Positions 1-7,923 of a stretch of 17,487 nucleotides of DNA are shown one piece after another (position 1 is the stretch's first letter; every line of letters begins with the position of its first letter). A program made the translations under genes and the position numbers. The notes below the pieces were generated by a model that searched no databases, had not been told where the DNA came from, and saw only the letters and a program-made list of their open reading frames with translations. The stretch comes from Sphaerochaeta sp. (GTDB lineage: Bacteria > Spirochaetota > Spirochaetia > Sphaerochaetales > Sphaerochaetaceae), in contig DMOO01000184.1 of the NCBI GenBank assembly GCA_003456855.1, positions 1 to 17,487 of the forward strand, written 5' to 3'.

Positions 1-2
1 AC

Positions 3-593
3 AAGTGGCAGAGGGAGAACAATGTCCATGTCACATATGACAAGAGGGCGGAGGGTCTTCATAAGGTTCTTTACCAGTGCCCTGCGTGTGGAACTGAATA
101 CAAGATGACCTCTCACGGCAGTGTCCTTGAATGCACACAGTGTGGGAAAAGATGGAATCTTGATGAATTGGGCTCTCTTTCCGCTGTTGAGGGAAAGACG
201 GAATTCTCTCATATCCCGGATTGGTACGAGTGGGAGAGGTCCAATGTCCGAAAAGAGGTGGAAGCAGGAACCTACCACTTCGAGTGCGATGCCCACGTGG
301 ACACACTGCCTAAGGACAGGTACATTCCTTTGGGCAAGGCCAGGTTGACCCATGACATGGACGGCTTCACATTGAAGGGAAACTATGAATGCAAGGACTA
401 CGAGGTCAGATGGAAGGCCTCAGAGCTGTATTCATGCCACATAGAGTACGAGTACCTTGGAAAGTTCGGAGACTGTGTGGATCTGAATACGCTGACGGAC
501 ACCTTCTACATCTATCCTGAGAACTGTGATTTCTCAGTGACCAAGTTCGCTTTGGCAACGGAGGAGCTTTATCAGCATCATCTCAGGCAATAG
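3..593 (+). CDS. PlsC-type lysophospholipid acyltransferase with zinc ribbon, C-terminal part
   Basis: The frame is open from the window edge, so this is the last 196 residues of a longer gene. Two CxxC pairs, at codons 26/29 (QCPACG) and 44/47 (ECTQCG), form a zinc ribbon. Around it are the segments AEGLHKVLYQCP and FSHIPDWYEWE, and the end is FALATEELYQ. From memory this tail matches the region that follows the acyltransferase domain in a group of 1-acyl-sn-glycerol-3-phosphate acyltransferases common in Clostridia. The catalytic HxxxxD part would lie upstream, outside the window, so the enzymatic call is inferred from the tail. The predicted role is transfer of an acyl chain to lysophosphatidate at the inner face of the cytoplasmic membrane. 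The last 16 nt overlap the end of the convergent SDR gene. Confidence 0.7.
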   Translation, partial: KWQRENNVHVTYDKRAEGLHKVLYQCPACGTEYKMTSHGSVLECTQCGKRWNLDELGSLSAVEGKTEFSHIPDWYEWERSNVRKEVEAGTYHFECDAHVDTLPKDRYIPLGKARLTHDMDGFTLKGNYECKDYEVRWKASELYSCHIEYEYLGKFGDCVDLNTLTDTFYIYPENCDFSVTKFALATEELYQHHLRQ

Positions 594-1246
594 CCGTTGT
601 CGACAAGAAGAGTCTGACCGTAGATTCCATTGCTCTCTGCAAGGAACACAACTGCCTTTGCTATCTCCTCAGGCTTCATCATCCGGTTTCTGACCGTGTG
701 ACCCTTCCAGCGCTTCTCGAGATCCGAGCCACGAAGGCCCTGGACATCGATTAGTCCAGGAGCCACAGCATTGACCCTTAGATCCGTCTCCGCTGCAAGG
801 GATGCGGTGTAGGATGACACTGCCCCTTTGCTTGCATCATAATGTGCAGTGGTCCCGAAGCCGGGGTGCATCGCATTCATGGATGAGATGTTCACGATTG
901 AGCCAGAAGCTCTTTTCAAGGCAGGAAGAAGGGTCCTTGTCACCAGGAAGAGACCTTTGACGTTCAGGTCCATCACAGCATCGAAAAGCTCAGAAGAAAG
1001 GGAATCCTGGCTGCCTTCGGTGAAGATGCCGGCATTGTTGACAAGGACATCCAGCTCCTTGAATGCAGAAAGTGCTGCCACCACAGCGTTCTCGTCTCTG
1101 AGATCTGCAGCTATTGCCATCGGTCCATCGACCTTCTCTTTGGAGGACACGGTGTAGTAGACCTCATAGCCTTTCTCTTCAAATGCCTTCCTGATGGCTT
1201 TGCCCAGGTTGGAGTTGCCACCGGTTATCAGTGCCTTCCTTGTCAT
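578..1246 (-). CDS. SDR family NAD(P)-dependent oxidoreductase
   Basis: A classical short-chain dehydrogenase/reductase of 222 residues, slightly under the usual 240-250. The N-terminal cofactor motif reads TGGNSNLG (8-15), a variant of TGxxxGxG. NNAG is at 70-73, the catalytic serine lies in NISS (119-122), and the YxxxK pair is Y136/K140 in YDASK. The VAPG segment (161-164) and the end, GQTLLVDNGY, are normal for the fold. It should be a soluble cytoplasmic oxidoreductase; the substrate cannot be read from the sequence. The ATG overlaps the stop codon of the upstream cupin gene (ATGA) and has its own AAGGAG about 5 nt upstream, so the two are co-transcribed and probably translationally coupled. 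Confidence 0.9.
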   Translation of the reverse strand: MTRKALITGGNSNLGKAIRKAFEEKGYEVYYTVSSKEKVDGPMAIAADLRDENAVVAALSAFKELDVLVNNAGIFTEGSQDSLSSELFDAVMDLNVKGLFLVTRTLLPALKRASGSIVNISSMNAMHPGFGTTAHYDASKGAVSSYTASLAAETDLRVNAVAPGLIDVQGLRGSDLEKRWKGHTVRNRMMKPEEIAKAVVFLAESNGIYGQTLLVDNGYCLR

Positions 1247-1671
1247 ATAAGCTCCTTTAGTCTTGGATTCTCAAGCATGGATTCTACATCTCCGCCATGG
1301 GTGTACATGCTGTCGCTGTACCTTGGACTCATGGTTGTTGTGAACAGGGAATAGCCCTTTTCCGGCTTGGCGATTCTGGTGGCCTGGAAATACTCCTTAG
1401 GCACAATTGATGTCCTATTGTCTGAATCTAACAAATATTCTTCAATTGTTCCATCTTTTGAGACTATTGTCTGGACAGCAACATCGCCCTCTAAGAAGGT
1501 CCAGACCTCATCGTCTGTCAGCTTGTGGAGATGGGAGAATGAGGACTCAGTCATGAGGTAGTAGATCATGCCGGCACCATCGCCGAACTCGGAGATGAAG
1601 CGGAAATAACCCCCTTCACGGGGAAGGGGCTCCAGAGAAAGCTTCTCTATGATTTGTTCTTTTCTATCCAT
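1243..1671 (-). CDS. DUF985-type cupin protein
   Basis: A 142-residue single-domain cupin of the DUF985/Cupin_5 type. The opening (EKLSLEPLPREGGYFRF), the YYLMTESSFSHLHKL segment with its metal-binding-type histidines, DEVWTFLEGD, and the late stretch IVPKEYFQAT followed by FTTTMSPRY are characteristic of the family. DUF985 proteins are small beta-barrel proteins without a firmly established reaction; a sugar or isomerase-like role is only a guess. It is first in a two-gene operon with the SDR enzyme (4-nt overlap). No Shine-Dalgarno sequence is visible before the ATG, and the predicted transcription start lies only a few nucleotides upstream, suggesting leaderless translation. Confidence 0.85.
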   Translation of the reverse strand: MDRKEQIIEKLSLEPLPREGGYFRFISEFGDGAGMIYYLMTESSFSHLHKLTDDEVWTFLEGDVAVQTIVSKDGTIEEYLLDSDNRTSIVPKEYFQATRIAKPEKGYSLFTTTMSPRYSDSMYTHGGDVESMLENPRLKELI

Positions 1672-1680
1672 GTACTGTCA

Positions 1681-1709
1681 ATTATCGTTGCTGGCGGTGC
1701 TTTGGTCAA
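1681..1709 (-). promoter_or_regulatory. Sigma70-like promoter of the cupin-SDR operon
   Basis: On the minus strand, TTGACC (1709-1704) is followed by a 17-nt spacer and GATAAT (1686-1681). The expected start point, near 1674-1675, lies only about 3-4 nt before the cupin ATG at 1671. The lack of any Shine-Dalgarno sequence there fits a near-leaderless mRNA. Confidence 0.65.
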
Positions 1710-1737
1710 ACGAAAAGTGATGGGGAGGGAAATGGCT

Positions 1738-2823
1738 CTAGTTCCATGCCTGAGGGGCTGACTCGACCTTCTTGCCTGTCTCCTCGGCTTCCAGCAGGAG
1801 GATCATTGTGTAGGCGTCCTGAAGGGCCTCCTCAAGTGGATATGGACTCTCAGCAAGTCCTTTTGCATAAAGATAGGTGCCCTCCATCATGGTTGCAATG
1901 GCAGTCTCGTCCTGGGCAAGACCACAAAGACCGAATCTTGGAGTGTACAGGTTCTCATCCTCGAATCTTATTGAGGTGATCTCCTCAATCTCCTTGAGAT
2001 TCGGATTGTCATAGCTGGTTCTTACCTTTCTGGCAGATACTTCAATTGGTGAGACATGGGCGACTCCCTTCTCATCAAGATACCTGACGGTGCCGTCTAT
2101 GATCTCACCGTATCTTCCTATGAGTCTGTGTGTGTTCTTCCTGATAGGGGACCTGTACTGCTCTGAATCAAAATTATAGAGACAGACCTTGCCATTATTG
2201 AACTCGAAGATTGCAATGACCCTCTTCTTCTGCGCAATACGTCTGTCCGTGAAGAAGTCATATCTTGTCAGTGTCTGGGCAACCGGCAGGGTATAGGACC
2301 TTGCAGTGAGAGAGAACTGGTCTGACGGTGAAAGACCAAGCAGGGCTCTGAAGAGACTTGCTCCATGGTATTCATGTGCAAGTGAGCAGCTCAAGATGTC
2401 AGGCTCGCCTATCAGTCCGCTTCTGGCAACCTCTATCAAGGCTCCGAACTTTGGGTATCTCCTGTACTGCTCGCAGACCACAAGCTTGTGTCCTTCCTTG
2501 TGCATCTCCCACAGCTTGTTCAGGGTCTCAAGATTCAATGCAGCAGGGGTTTCGGAAAGCACACAGAAGCCATAGCCCATCCACTGCATCGCGACCTCTG
2601 CTATTGATGCCTTGTTGACAACGACGACCACAAAGTCCGGGTTCATGGCCCTGCATTCATCGATTGAAGTGCTGGTCGGAATGTCGTGTTCCCTGGCCAT
2701 CTGCTGCGCCTTCTCCTCTGTTCTGCAGAGCATTGCGCAGAGCTCGAACCTCTGCGGCAGAGCCTTGGCTATCCTGACATAGTACAAAGACCTCCAACCT
2801 GAACCTACAATGATGAATCTCAT
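1738..2823 (-). CDS. Gfo/Idh/MocA family oxidoreductase
   Basis: A 361-residue protein starting MRFIIVGSGWRS, with an N-terminal Rossmann fold and a C-terminal alpha/beta domain as in glucose-fructose oxidoreductase and inositol dehydrogenase relatives. These typically oxidise or reduce a sugar or cyclitol hydroxyl with NAD(P). An in-frame ATG lies 24 codons upstream (2895), but the start at 2823 has GGGAGGG about 5 nt ahead and begins directly at the Rossmann strand, so it is preferred. Two departures from the family pattern are visible: the third glycine of GxGxxG is serine (GSGWRS, 7-12), and the usual EKP triplet is E91-T92-P93 (SETPAA). The lysine of EKP normally contacts cofactor and substrate, so the reaction may be altered. 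It ends 66 nt before the cupin gene, which has its own promoter. Confidence 0.88.
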   Translation of the reverse strand: MRFIIVGSGWRSLYYVRIAKALPQRFELCAMLCRTEEKAQQMAREHDIPTSTSIDECRAMNPDFVVVVVNKASIAEVAMQWMGYGFCVLSETPAALNLETLNKLWEMHKEGHKLVVCEQYRRYPKFGALIEVARSGLIGEPDILSCSLAHEYHGASLFRALLGLSPSDQFSLTARSYTLPVAQTLTRYDFFTDRRIAQKKRVIAIFEFNNGKVCLYNFDSEQYRSPIRKNTHRLIGRYGEIIDGTVRYLDEKGVAHVSPIEVSARKVRTSYDNPNLKEIEEITSIRFEDENLYTPRFGLCGLAQDETAIATMMEGTYLYAKGLAESPYPLEEALQDAYTMILLLEAEETGKKVESAPQAWN

Positions 2824-3048
2824 AATGCCCTCCCAATCTTTTTCTTTATCATAATGGTAATCGTCTGAATAAGAAATGGATATTTGTTTTTGCATTATGG
2901 TAGCTCAAAATAGCAACTTTAAAAAAATTATTCGCTTAATATGCCAAAACAGGGTATTAAGATTTTTTCGAAGAACAGGAGCAAGATTGTCTAACAGTTT
3001 ATTTGCAATGGATTGCCGTTCCTTTGCTCTGACCAAAGTCGTTTTTTC

Positions 3049-3075
3049 TTGCATGAGTACATTGGCTGGTATAAT
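3049..3075 (+). promoter_or_regulatory. Extended -10 promoter of the iron-sulfur flavoprotein gene
   Basis: A perfect TATAAT (3070-3075) is preceded by TG one base upstream (3067-3068), the extended -10 arrangement. The best -35 candidate is TTGCAT (3049-3054) with a short 15-nt spacer, which an extended -10 can tolerate. The start point would be near 3082, about 35 nt before the ATG. Confidence 0.6.
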
Positions 3076-3087
3076 ATAGTAAAAAGC

Positions 3088-3099
3088 GAAAACGTTTAC
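3088..3099 (+). promoter_or_regulatory. LacI-type palindromic operator candidate
   Basis: The core AAACGTTT (3090-3097) is an 8-bp palindrome with the central CG step typical of LacI-family and CcpA-like operators. The outer G (3088) and C (3099) also pair, with one mismatch between. It sits just downstream of the predicted start point, between promoter and ribosome-binding site, where a repressor would block transcription. No LacI-family gene is in the window. Confidence 0.4.
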
Positions 3100-3116
3100 T
3101 TTCTTAAGGAGAAACT

Positions 3117-6014
3117 ATGCCTGAACAGTTTGATACCGTGAAGGTTCCATGCCAGGGTGAGGCAAATCCCAACAAGAGGATCCTGAAGCTTGGAAAGAAG
3201 ATCACAGACATCGCACCACACATGCTCTTTGGAGTCACATCGAATGACCCGGAATACTGGGGCTTGAAGGAGATGGTGACAGAGGAGATGTTGGACATCG
3301 CCGAGAACATGAAGCTCAGAAAGTGGTACTACTACGAGGACCTGCAGAAGATCGGCAAGAAGTACGGATACGATGATGAGAACCTTAACCGAATTCTCGA
3401 CGACATGTGCAGGGTTGGTCTTGTCGAGTACGACTACAGCGACCAGTACGATGACAACGGTCCCATCCCTGGTGCTGACAGGACAAAGAGATGGAGAATC
3501 TCATACTTCGTCCCTGGTATCGCCGAGCTCTTCAACTCAACGAAGGAGTTCGTTGACCAGCATCCGGTCAATGCCACTTTCTTCGAGAGAATGACCTTCG
3601 TTCCACTTGCCGGTATTACCCAGATGGTACGTCCGGGTGGTGATGGTATCGGAATGCATGTCATCCCCGTTGAGAAAGCCATACAGATGGAGAACAAATC
3701 CCTTAAGATCGAGCACATCTCCCACTGGCTCCAGAAGTATGACGGACATCTGTCCGCCGGAATCTGCTCCTGCAGATACTCACGTGCAGCCTGTGGTGAA
3801 GGCTGTGCCGATGACCCTGATGACTGGTGCATCCAAGTCGGCGACATGGCAGACTACACGGTCGAGACTGGTCGTGCACATTACATAACCAAGGAAAGAG
3901 CCCTTGAGATCCTCCAGAAGGCAGAGGACAGCGGCTTTGTCCATCAGGTGACGAACATTGACGGATCGGACCACATCTTCGACATCTGCAACTGTGATGT
4001 GAAGATCTGCAACGCTCTCAGAACGGCAATGCTCTTCAACACACCGAACCTTTCCAGAAGCGCATATACCGCAAAGGTAACACCGGAGAACTGTGTTGCC
4101 TGCGGACGCTGTGTAGAGTCCTGTCCTGCAGGAGCGGTCAAGCTTGGCCAGAAGCTCTGCAAGAAGGATGGCTCCCAGGTCGAGTATCCGAAGGCAGTGC
4201 TTCCTGACAAGATCCACTGGGGCAAGTACGCCTGGGATGAGAACTACCGTGACACGGCAAGGCTACACAACTCATATTCTACTGGTTCATCGCCTTGTAA
4301 GGCCGCCTGTCCGGCACATGTCCCAGTACAGGGCTATCTGAAGATGGCCCATGAGGGACGCTACACAGAGGCCCTTGCCCTGATCAAGAGGGAGAACCCG
4401 TTCCCAGCAGTCTGCGGAAGAATCTGCAACAAGCGCTGTGAGGAGGCCTGCACCAGAGGTGACATCGACCAGGCAGTCTCCATTGACGCAGTCAAGAAGT
4501 TCCTTGCCGACCGCGAGATCAAGGCTGAGAACCGCTATGTCCCGCAGAAGGTCGTTCCTTCACTCCATGGACATTTCGACGAGAAGATCGCAATCATCGG
4601 TGCAGGTCCTGCCGGACTCTCCGCCGCCTACTATCTTGCAATCACAGGATATTCACCGGTTGTGTTCGAGAAGAATGCAAGACCTGGTGGAATGATGACC
4701 TATGGAGTCCCTACCTACAAACTCGAGAAGGATGTCATTGATGCTGAGATCGATGTCCTGAAGCAGCTTGGTGTTGAGATAAAATGTGGTGTTGAAGTAG
4801 GAAAGGACATCACTATTGCCCAGCTCAAGGAGCAGGGCTACAAGGCATTCTACATTGCGATCGGATGTCAGGGTGGCCGTAGACCTGGTGTCGCAAATGA
4901 CATGGCAGCCGGAACTGACATTGCAGTCAACTACCTTAGAAACTCCTTCGAGCATCAGGATGAGCGCTACACAGGAAACGTCATCGTAGTTGGTGGCGGA
5001 AACGTCGCAGTCGACTGTGCCATGACGGCAAAGAGACGTGGAGCCGCCGCAGTATCAATGTACTGCCTTGAGGACAGGGCCACAATGCCGGCAAGCAAGG
5101 CTGAGATCAAGGAGACCCTGGAGGATGGAATCACAATCGAGAACTCCTGGGGTCCGAAGGAGGTTCTGGTCAATGCTGATGGTAAGGTCAGCGGAATCGT
5201 GTTCAAGCGCTGCACAAGGACAATAGATCCTGAGACCGGAAGATTCTCTCCTCTCTATGACGAGTCAGAGACAATGACAGTCAACTGTGACCAGATCGTC
5301 TTCGCAATCGGTCAGGCAATAGAGTGGGGCAATCTCCTTGAAGGTACTGGAGTGAAGTTCTGGCACGGCAACTATCCGGTTGCGGACAAGTTCACATACC
5401 AGACCGACGATCCTGATATCTTCGTTGGTGGAGATGTCTTCACAGGTCCTAGGTTCGTCATCGATGCCATCGCTCAGGGCCATGAGGCAGCCGAGTCACT
5501 GCATCGCCATGTAAGACCTGCAGCCCATATGACAATCGGCCGTGACAGGAGGGACTTCAAGCCGTTGGACAAGAATGATCTGACATATCCTTCCTATGAT
5601 GAGGCTGGCCGTCAGGAAGCCGGAATCGATGAAAGTCTGGCCCATACTTTCAGGGATGCACACAAGACACTCACGGAGGAGCAGGTCAAGATCGAGACCG
5701 GACGTTGCCTTGGTTGTGGTGCCTCTGTGGTTGACCCGAACAAGTGCATAGGTTGCGGTATCTGCACAACAAGGTGTGAGTTCGATGCAATCCATCTGCT
5801 CCGTGACCATCCTGAGATGTCTGACATGCGCCGTGCCGAGGACAAGATCACAGGTCTTGCATCCTATGCCATCAAGAGAGCCTTCAGGATCATCGGACAC
5901 TCCGGTTCTGAGGAGGCCAAGATGATGAGGGCAAAGAGAAAGGCCTACAAGCAGAAGATCAAGCAGCTCGGTGACACACGCAAATTCACAGGAAATGCAT
6001 ACACTGAGGAATGA
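3117..6014 (+). CDS. Multi-cluster iron-sulfur FAD/NAD(P)H oxidoreductase (GltD-like)
   Basis: A 965-residue soluble redox protein built in layers. Residues about 40-115 look like a winged-helix segment. Next is a cysteine-rich region with CSCR (217-220), further cysteines in ACGEGCADDPDDWC, and ICNCDVKIC. A ferredoxin-type motif follows (C326, C329, C332, C336). A GltD/dihydropyrimidine-dehydrogenase-type Fe-S domain starts at C394 (SPCKAACP). The flavin part has the FAD motif GAGPAGLS (495-502), GGMMTYGVPTYKL, the NAD(P) motif GGGNVA (626-631) and the late FVGGD. The C-terminus carries CLGCG (864-868) and a ferredoxin motif (C877, C880, C883, C887). Such proteins pass electrons between NAD(P)H and Fe-S partners. 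The partner is unknown and no GltB-like large subunit is adjacent. The start is set by TAAGGAG six nt before the ATG. A strong terminator follows, so it is monocistronic. Confidence 0.88.
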   Translation: MPEQFDTVKVPCQGEANPNKRILKLGKKITDIAPHMLFGVTSNDPEYWGLKEMVTEEMLDIAENMKLRKWYYYEDLQKIGKKYGYDDENLNRILDDMCRVGLVEYDYSDQYDDNGPIPGADRTKRWRISYFVPGIAELFNSTKEFVDQHPVNATFFERMTFVPLAGITQMVRPGGDGIGMHVIPVEKAIQMENKSLKIEHISHWLQKYDGHLSAGICSCRYSRAACGEGCADDPDDWCIQVGDMADYTVETGRAHYITKERALEILQKAEDSGFVHQVTNIDGSDHIFDICNCDVKICNALRTAMLFNTPNLSRSAYTAKVTPENCVACGRCVESCPAGAVKLGQKLCKKDGSQVEYPKAVLPDKIHWGKYAWDENYRDTARLHNSYSTGSSPCKAACPAHVPVQGYLKMAHEGRYTEALALIKRENPFPAVCGRICNKRCEEACTRGDIDQAVSIDAVKKFLADREIKAENRYVPQKVVPSLHGHFDEKIAIIGAGPAGLSAAYYLAITGYSPVVFEKNARPGGMMTYGVPTYKLEKDVIDAEIDVLKQLGVEIKCGVEVGKDITIAQLKEQGYKAFYIAIGCQGGRRPGVANDMAAGTDIAVNYLRNSFEHQDERYTGNVIVVGGGNVAVDCAMTAKRRGAAAVSMYCLEDRATMPASKAEIKETLEDGITIENSWGPKEVLVNADGKVSGIVFKRCTRTIDPETGRFSPLYDESETMTVNCDQIVFAIGQAIEWGNLLEGTGVKFWHGNYPVADKFTYQTDDPDIFVGGDVFTGPRFVIDAIAQGHEAAESLHRHVRPAAHMTIGRDRRDFKPLDKNDLTYPSYDEAGRQEAGIDESLAHTFRDAHKTLTEEQVKIETGRCLGCGASVVDPNKCIGCGICTTRCEFDAIHLLRDHPEMSDMRRAEDKITGLASYAIKRAFRIIGHSGSEEAKMMRAKRKAYKQKIKQLGDTRKFTGNAYTEE

Positions 6015-6039
6015 TTGCATTTATTTTTGAACCAACCAC

Positions 6040-6072
6040 AATGGGGCTTGCCTTTCAGCAGGCCCCATTTTC
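6040..6072 (+). terminator. Intrinsic terminator after the flavoprotein gene
   Basis: A 12-bp stem (6040-6051 with 6058-6069, one G-U pair) and a 6-nt loop are followed by a short T run (TTTTC). It separates the flavoprotein transcript from the barrel-protein operon. Confidence 0.85.
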
Positions 6073-6097
6073 AATATATAAGGTTGTAACTCTTCAA

Positions 6098-6116
6098 ATT
6101 GAAACTTGTTTTCAAT
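6098..6116. repeat. Perfect 7-bp inverted repeat, operator candidate
   Basis: ATTGAAA (6098-6104), a 5-nt centre and TTTCAAT (6110-6116) form a 19-bp dyad. It overlaps the predicted -35 and spacer of the barrel operon promoter, so a dimeric repressor bound here would occlude RNA polymerase. No cognate regulator can be named. Confidence 0.45.
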
Positions 6117-6126
6117 ATTGTTTAAT
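6099..6126 (+). promoter_or_regulatory. Sigma70-like promoter of the barrel-protein operon
   Basis: TTGAAA (6099-6104), a 16-nt spacer and TTTAAT (6121-6126) lie 22-49 nt before the ATG at 6148 and after the preceding terminator. The predicted start near 6133 leaves a short leader containing GGGAGAGG. Confidence 0.5.
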
Positions 6127-6147
6127 TCAAATACTTGGGAGAGGTTT

Positions 6148-7923
6148 ATGAAGAAATTGTTGCTTACAGCATTATGCGTGCTGTGTGTTCTCACCTTTGC
6201 TTTCGCATCCAACTATCAGAAGATCTATTCCATCGATGATGCGATTTTCACTAAGATCCAGAGACTATATGTCCTTAATGGCCTTGGCCTTCCTTCAAGC
6301 ACCGGTCCTTGGTCTGGCAGTGAGCTCATGGACATGGTCAATCGTCTGGACCCTTCAAAGATGTCCGATACGGAAAGGGCTTGGTATGACGAGGTCCTCT
6401 CTGAGCTTCAGGAGGATTCGGAGAAGGGCGCCTTTGATGTGACACCTTCCTTGAACCTTGAGGCTAACATCCATACAAACACCTCCACTACTTTCCAGGG
6501 ACGTGACAACTGGGTTAGGGATTTCAACAAGGCTGACGAGCTTCTGAAGATAGAGTTCGATAACCATATCAGGGAGAACTTCTACGGTTACTTCGAGTTC
6601 ACCCTTGGGCCTGCAATCCATTACAAGGCGAATGATGCCCATACGGATTTCGGCGACACGACCTTCAGCTCCAACATCATGTTCGTCGGTTCAAATGACA
6701 TGAAGCAGCTGGACTTCAACTTCCCGCATAGAGCCTTCGTTGCAGCGGGTGGTGAAGGTTGGACCTTCCAGATCGGTAGGGACAGGCTCTCATGGGGTAA
6801 TGGAACAACCGGAAACATGGTCATAGGTGACCAGGTCCAGTACCACAACATGGCCAGGTTCGCAACCTGGACAGACACCTTCAAGTGGACCTTCCTGGTA
6901 TCCTCGTTCCCTCATCCACAGAACTACTACAACGAGAGTGGAATGCGGATCAATGGCGTGGGAAACGGACAAAGCCACTATATGAACGGCATATCCGCTT
7001 TCATAGGCCATAGACTTGAGTGGAGCCTCTTCAAGAACAGACTCGGTCTGAACCTGACTGAAGGCGTCATGTACATGAGCAAGGACAACAGAATAGACCT
7101 CACCGTCCTGACCCCGTCTATGCTCTACCACAACAACTACACAAGGTCCAACACCAACTCGATTCTGTCCTTCGGTGCGGACTACACCATCATGAAGGGT
7201 CTGAACGTCTACGGCGAGCTTGCTATAGACGAGTCAATGCTTCCGGGCGAACCTGTTGCCGGCAATCTGTCCACCGGTCTTGCTGAGCCTTCTGCAATCG
7301 GCTTTGTGGCTGGAGCCACCTATGTGATGACTGCAGGCAATGGAATTCTCTCATTCAACGTCGAGGCCGCTCAGACAGATCCATATCTCTACCTCAGAGA
7401 TGGTGACGTGCAGGCCGGTACGACTCCAAGAGAGCAGGCTGTGGGTGATTACGGAATCAACTATGTTGTTGCTGTCAGAGAGATGATAGGGGCAGGTGGA
7501 ACCGAGTACTATGACCAGCAGTTCCTTGGCTACAGATATGGCAATGACGCCCAGGTTGCAAACCTCAGGGTCAGCTATCTGCTCCCTGTTGTTGACGTCA
7601 CCTTCAACACCTTCTTCATGAGACATGGAACCTACGATAAGTGGACGGTCTGGACAAGGGTCAACAAGACAGAGGGAGACAATGTCTCGACACCTACTAC
7701 GACCCATCAGTACACCGCGAACAACAATGACACCGATGTGTCCGACCGCACCGCGGTTGAAAGCACCCTTGTCTGCGGCCTTGCTGCAACCTGGAGAGCC
7801 CCACTTGGATTCAAGGTCTTCGGCCAGGCTGACTTCGTCTCGATCTGGAATGTTGACAACGTAAGTTCAGACAAGCCTGCGATTGACACCCAGATTACGC
7901 TCGGAGTTTCCTGGGAGTATTGA
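6148..7923 (+). CDS. Wzi-like outer-membrane beta-barrel protein, first paralogue
   Basis: A 591-residue exported protein. Starting at ATG 6148 (GGGAGAGG just upstream) gives a clean signal peptide, MKKLLLTALCVLCVLTFAFA, with cleavage after AFA or FAS; the longer reading from 6106 would bury it. The mature N-terminus (SIDDAIFTKIQRLYVLNGLG, then PSSTGPWSGSEL) resembles the small helical start of capsule-assembly Wzi proteins. A central GRDRLSWGNG motif (210-219) resembles the WGPG region of that family. The rest alternates polar and aromatic residues as in transmembrane strands and ends on the aromatic pair WEY, a normal beta-signal. It should sit in the outer membrane and may bind or export surface glycan; the Wzi assignment is by pattern only. 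It overlaps the next paralogue by one nt. Confidence 0.6.
   Translation: MKKLLLTALCVLCVLTFAFASNYQKIYSIDDAIFTKIQRLYVLNGLGLPSSTGPWSGSELMDMVNRLDPSKMSDTERAWYDEVLSELQEDSEKGAFDVTPSLNLEANIHTNTSTTFQGRDNWVRDFNKADELLKIEFDNHIRENFYGYFEFTLGPAIHYKANDAHTDFGDTTFSSNIMFVGSNDMKQLDFNFPHRAFVAAGGEGWTFQIGRDRLSWGNGTTGNMVIGDQVQYHNMARFATWTDTFKWTFLVSSFPHPQNYYNESGMRINGVGNGQSHYMNGISAFIGHRLEWSLFKNRLGLNLTEGVMYMSKDNRIDLTVLTPSMLYHNNYTRSNTNSILSFGADYTIMKGLNVYGELAIDESMLPGEPVAGNLSTGLAEPSAIGFVAGATYVMTAGNGILSFNVEAAQTDPYLYLRDGDVQAGTTPREQAVGDYGINYVVAVREMIGAGGTEYYDQQFLGYRYGNDAQVANLRVSYLLPVVDVTFNTFFMRHGTYDKWTVWTRVNKTEGDNVSTPTTTHQYTANNNDTDVSDRTAVESTLVCGLAATWRAPLGFKVFGQADFVSIWNVDNVSSDKPAIDTQITLGVSWEY

Noticed and set aside
2824..2895. 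Longer reading of the Gfo/Idh/MocA gene starting at 2895
   Set aside because: The extra 24 residues precede the Rossmann strand with no family match, and the ATG at 2823 has a strong GGGAGGG site at ideal spacing.
2935..2968. Inverted repeat CTTAATA/TATTAAG followed by a T run, resembling a terminator
   Set aside because: The stem is only A/T-rich with a 13-nt loop, and no plus-strand gene lies upstream to be terminated. It sits between divergent genes, so at most it is a weak operator candidate.
6106..6147. Longer start of the first barrel protein at 6106
   Set aside because: It would place 14 residues before an otherwise standard signal peptide and would begin upstream of the predicted transcription start.
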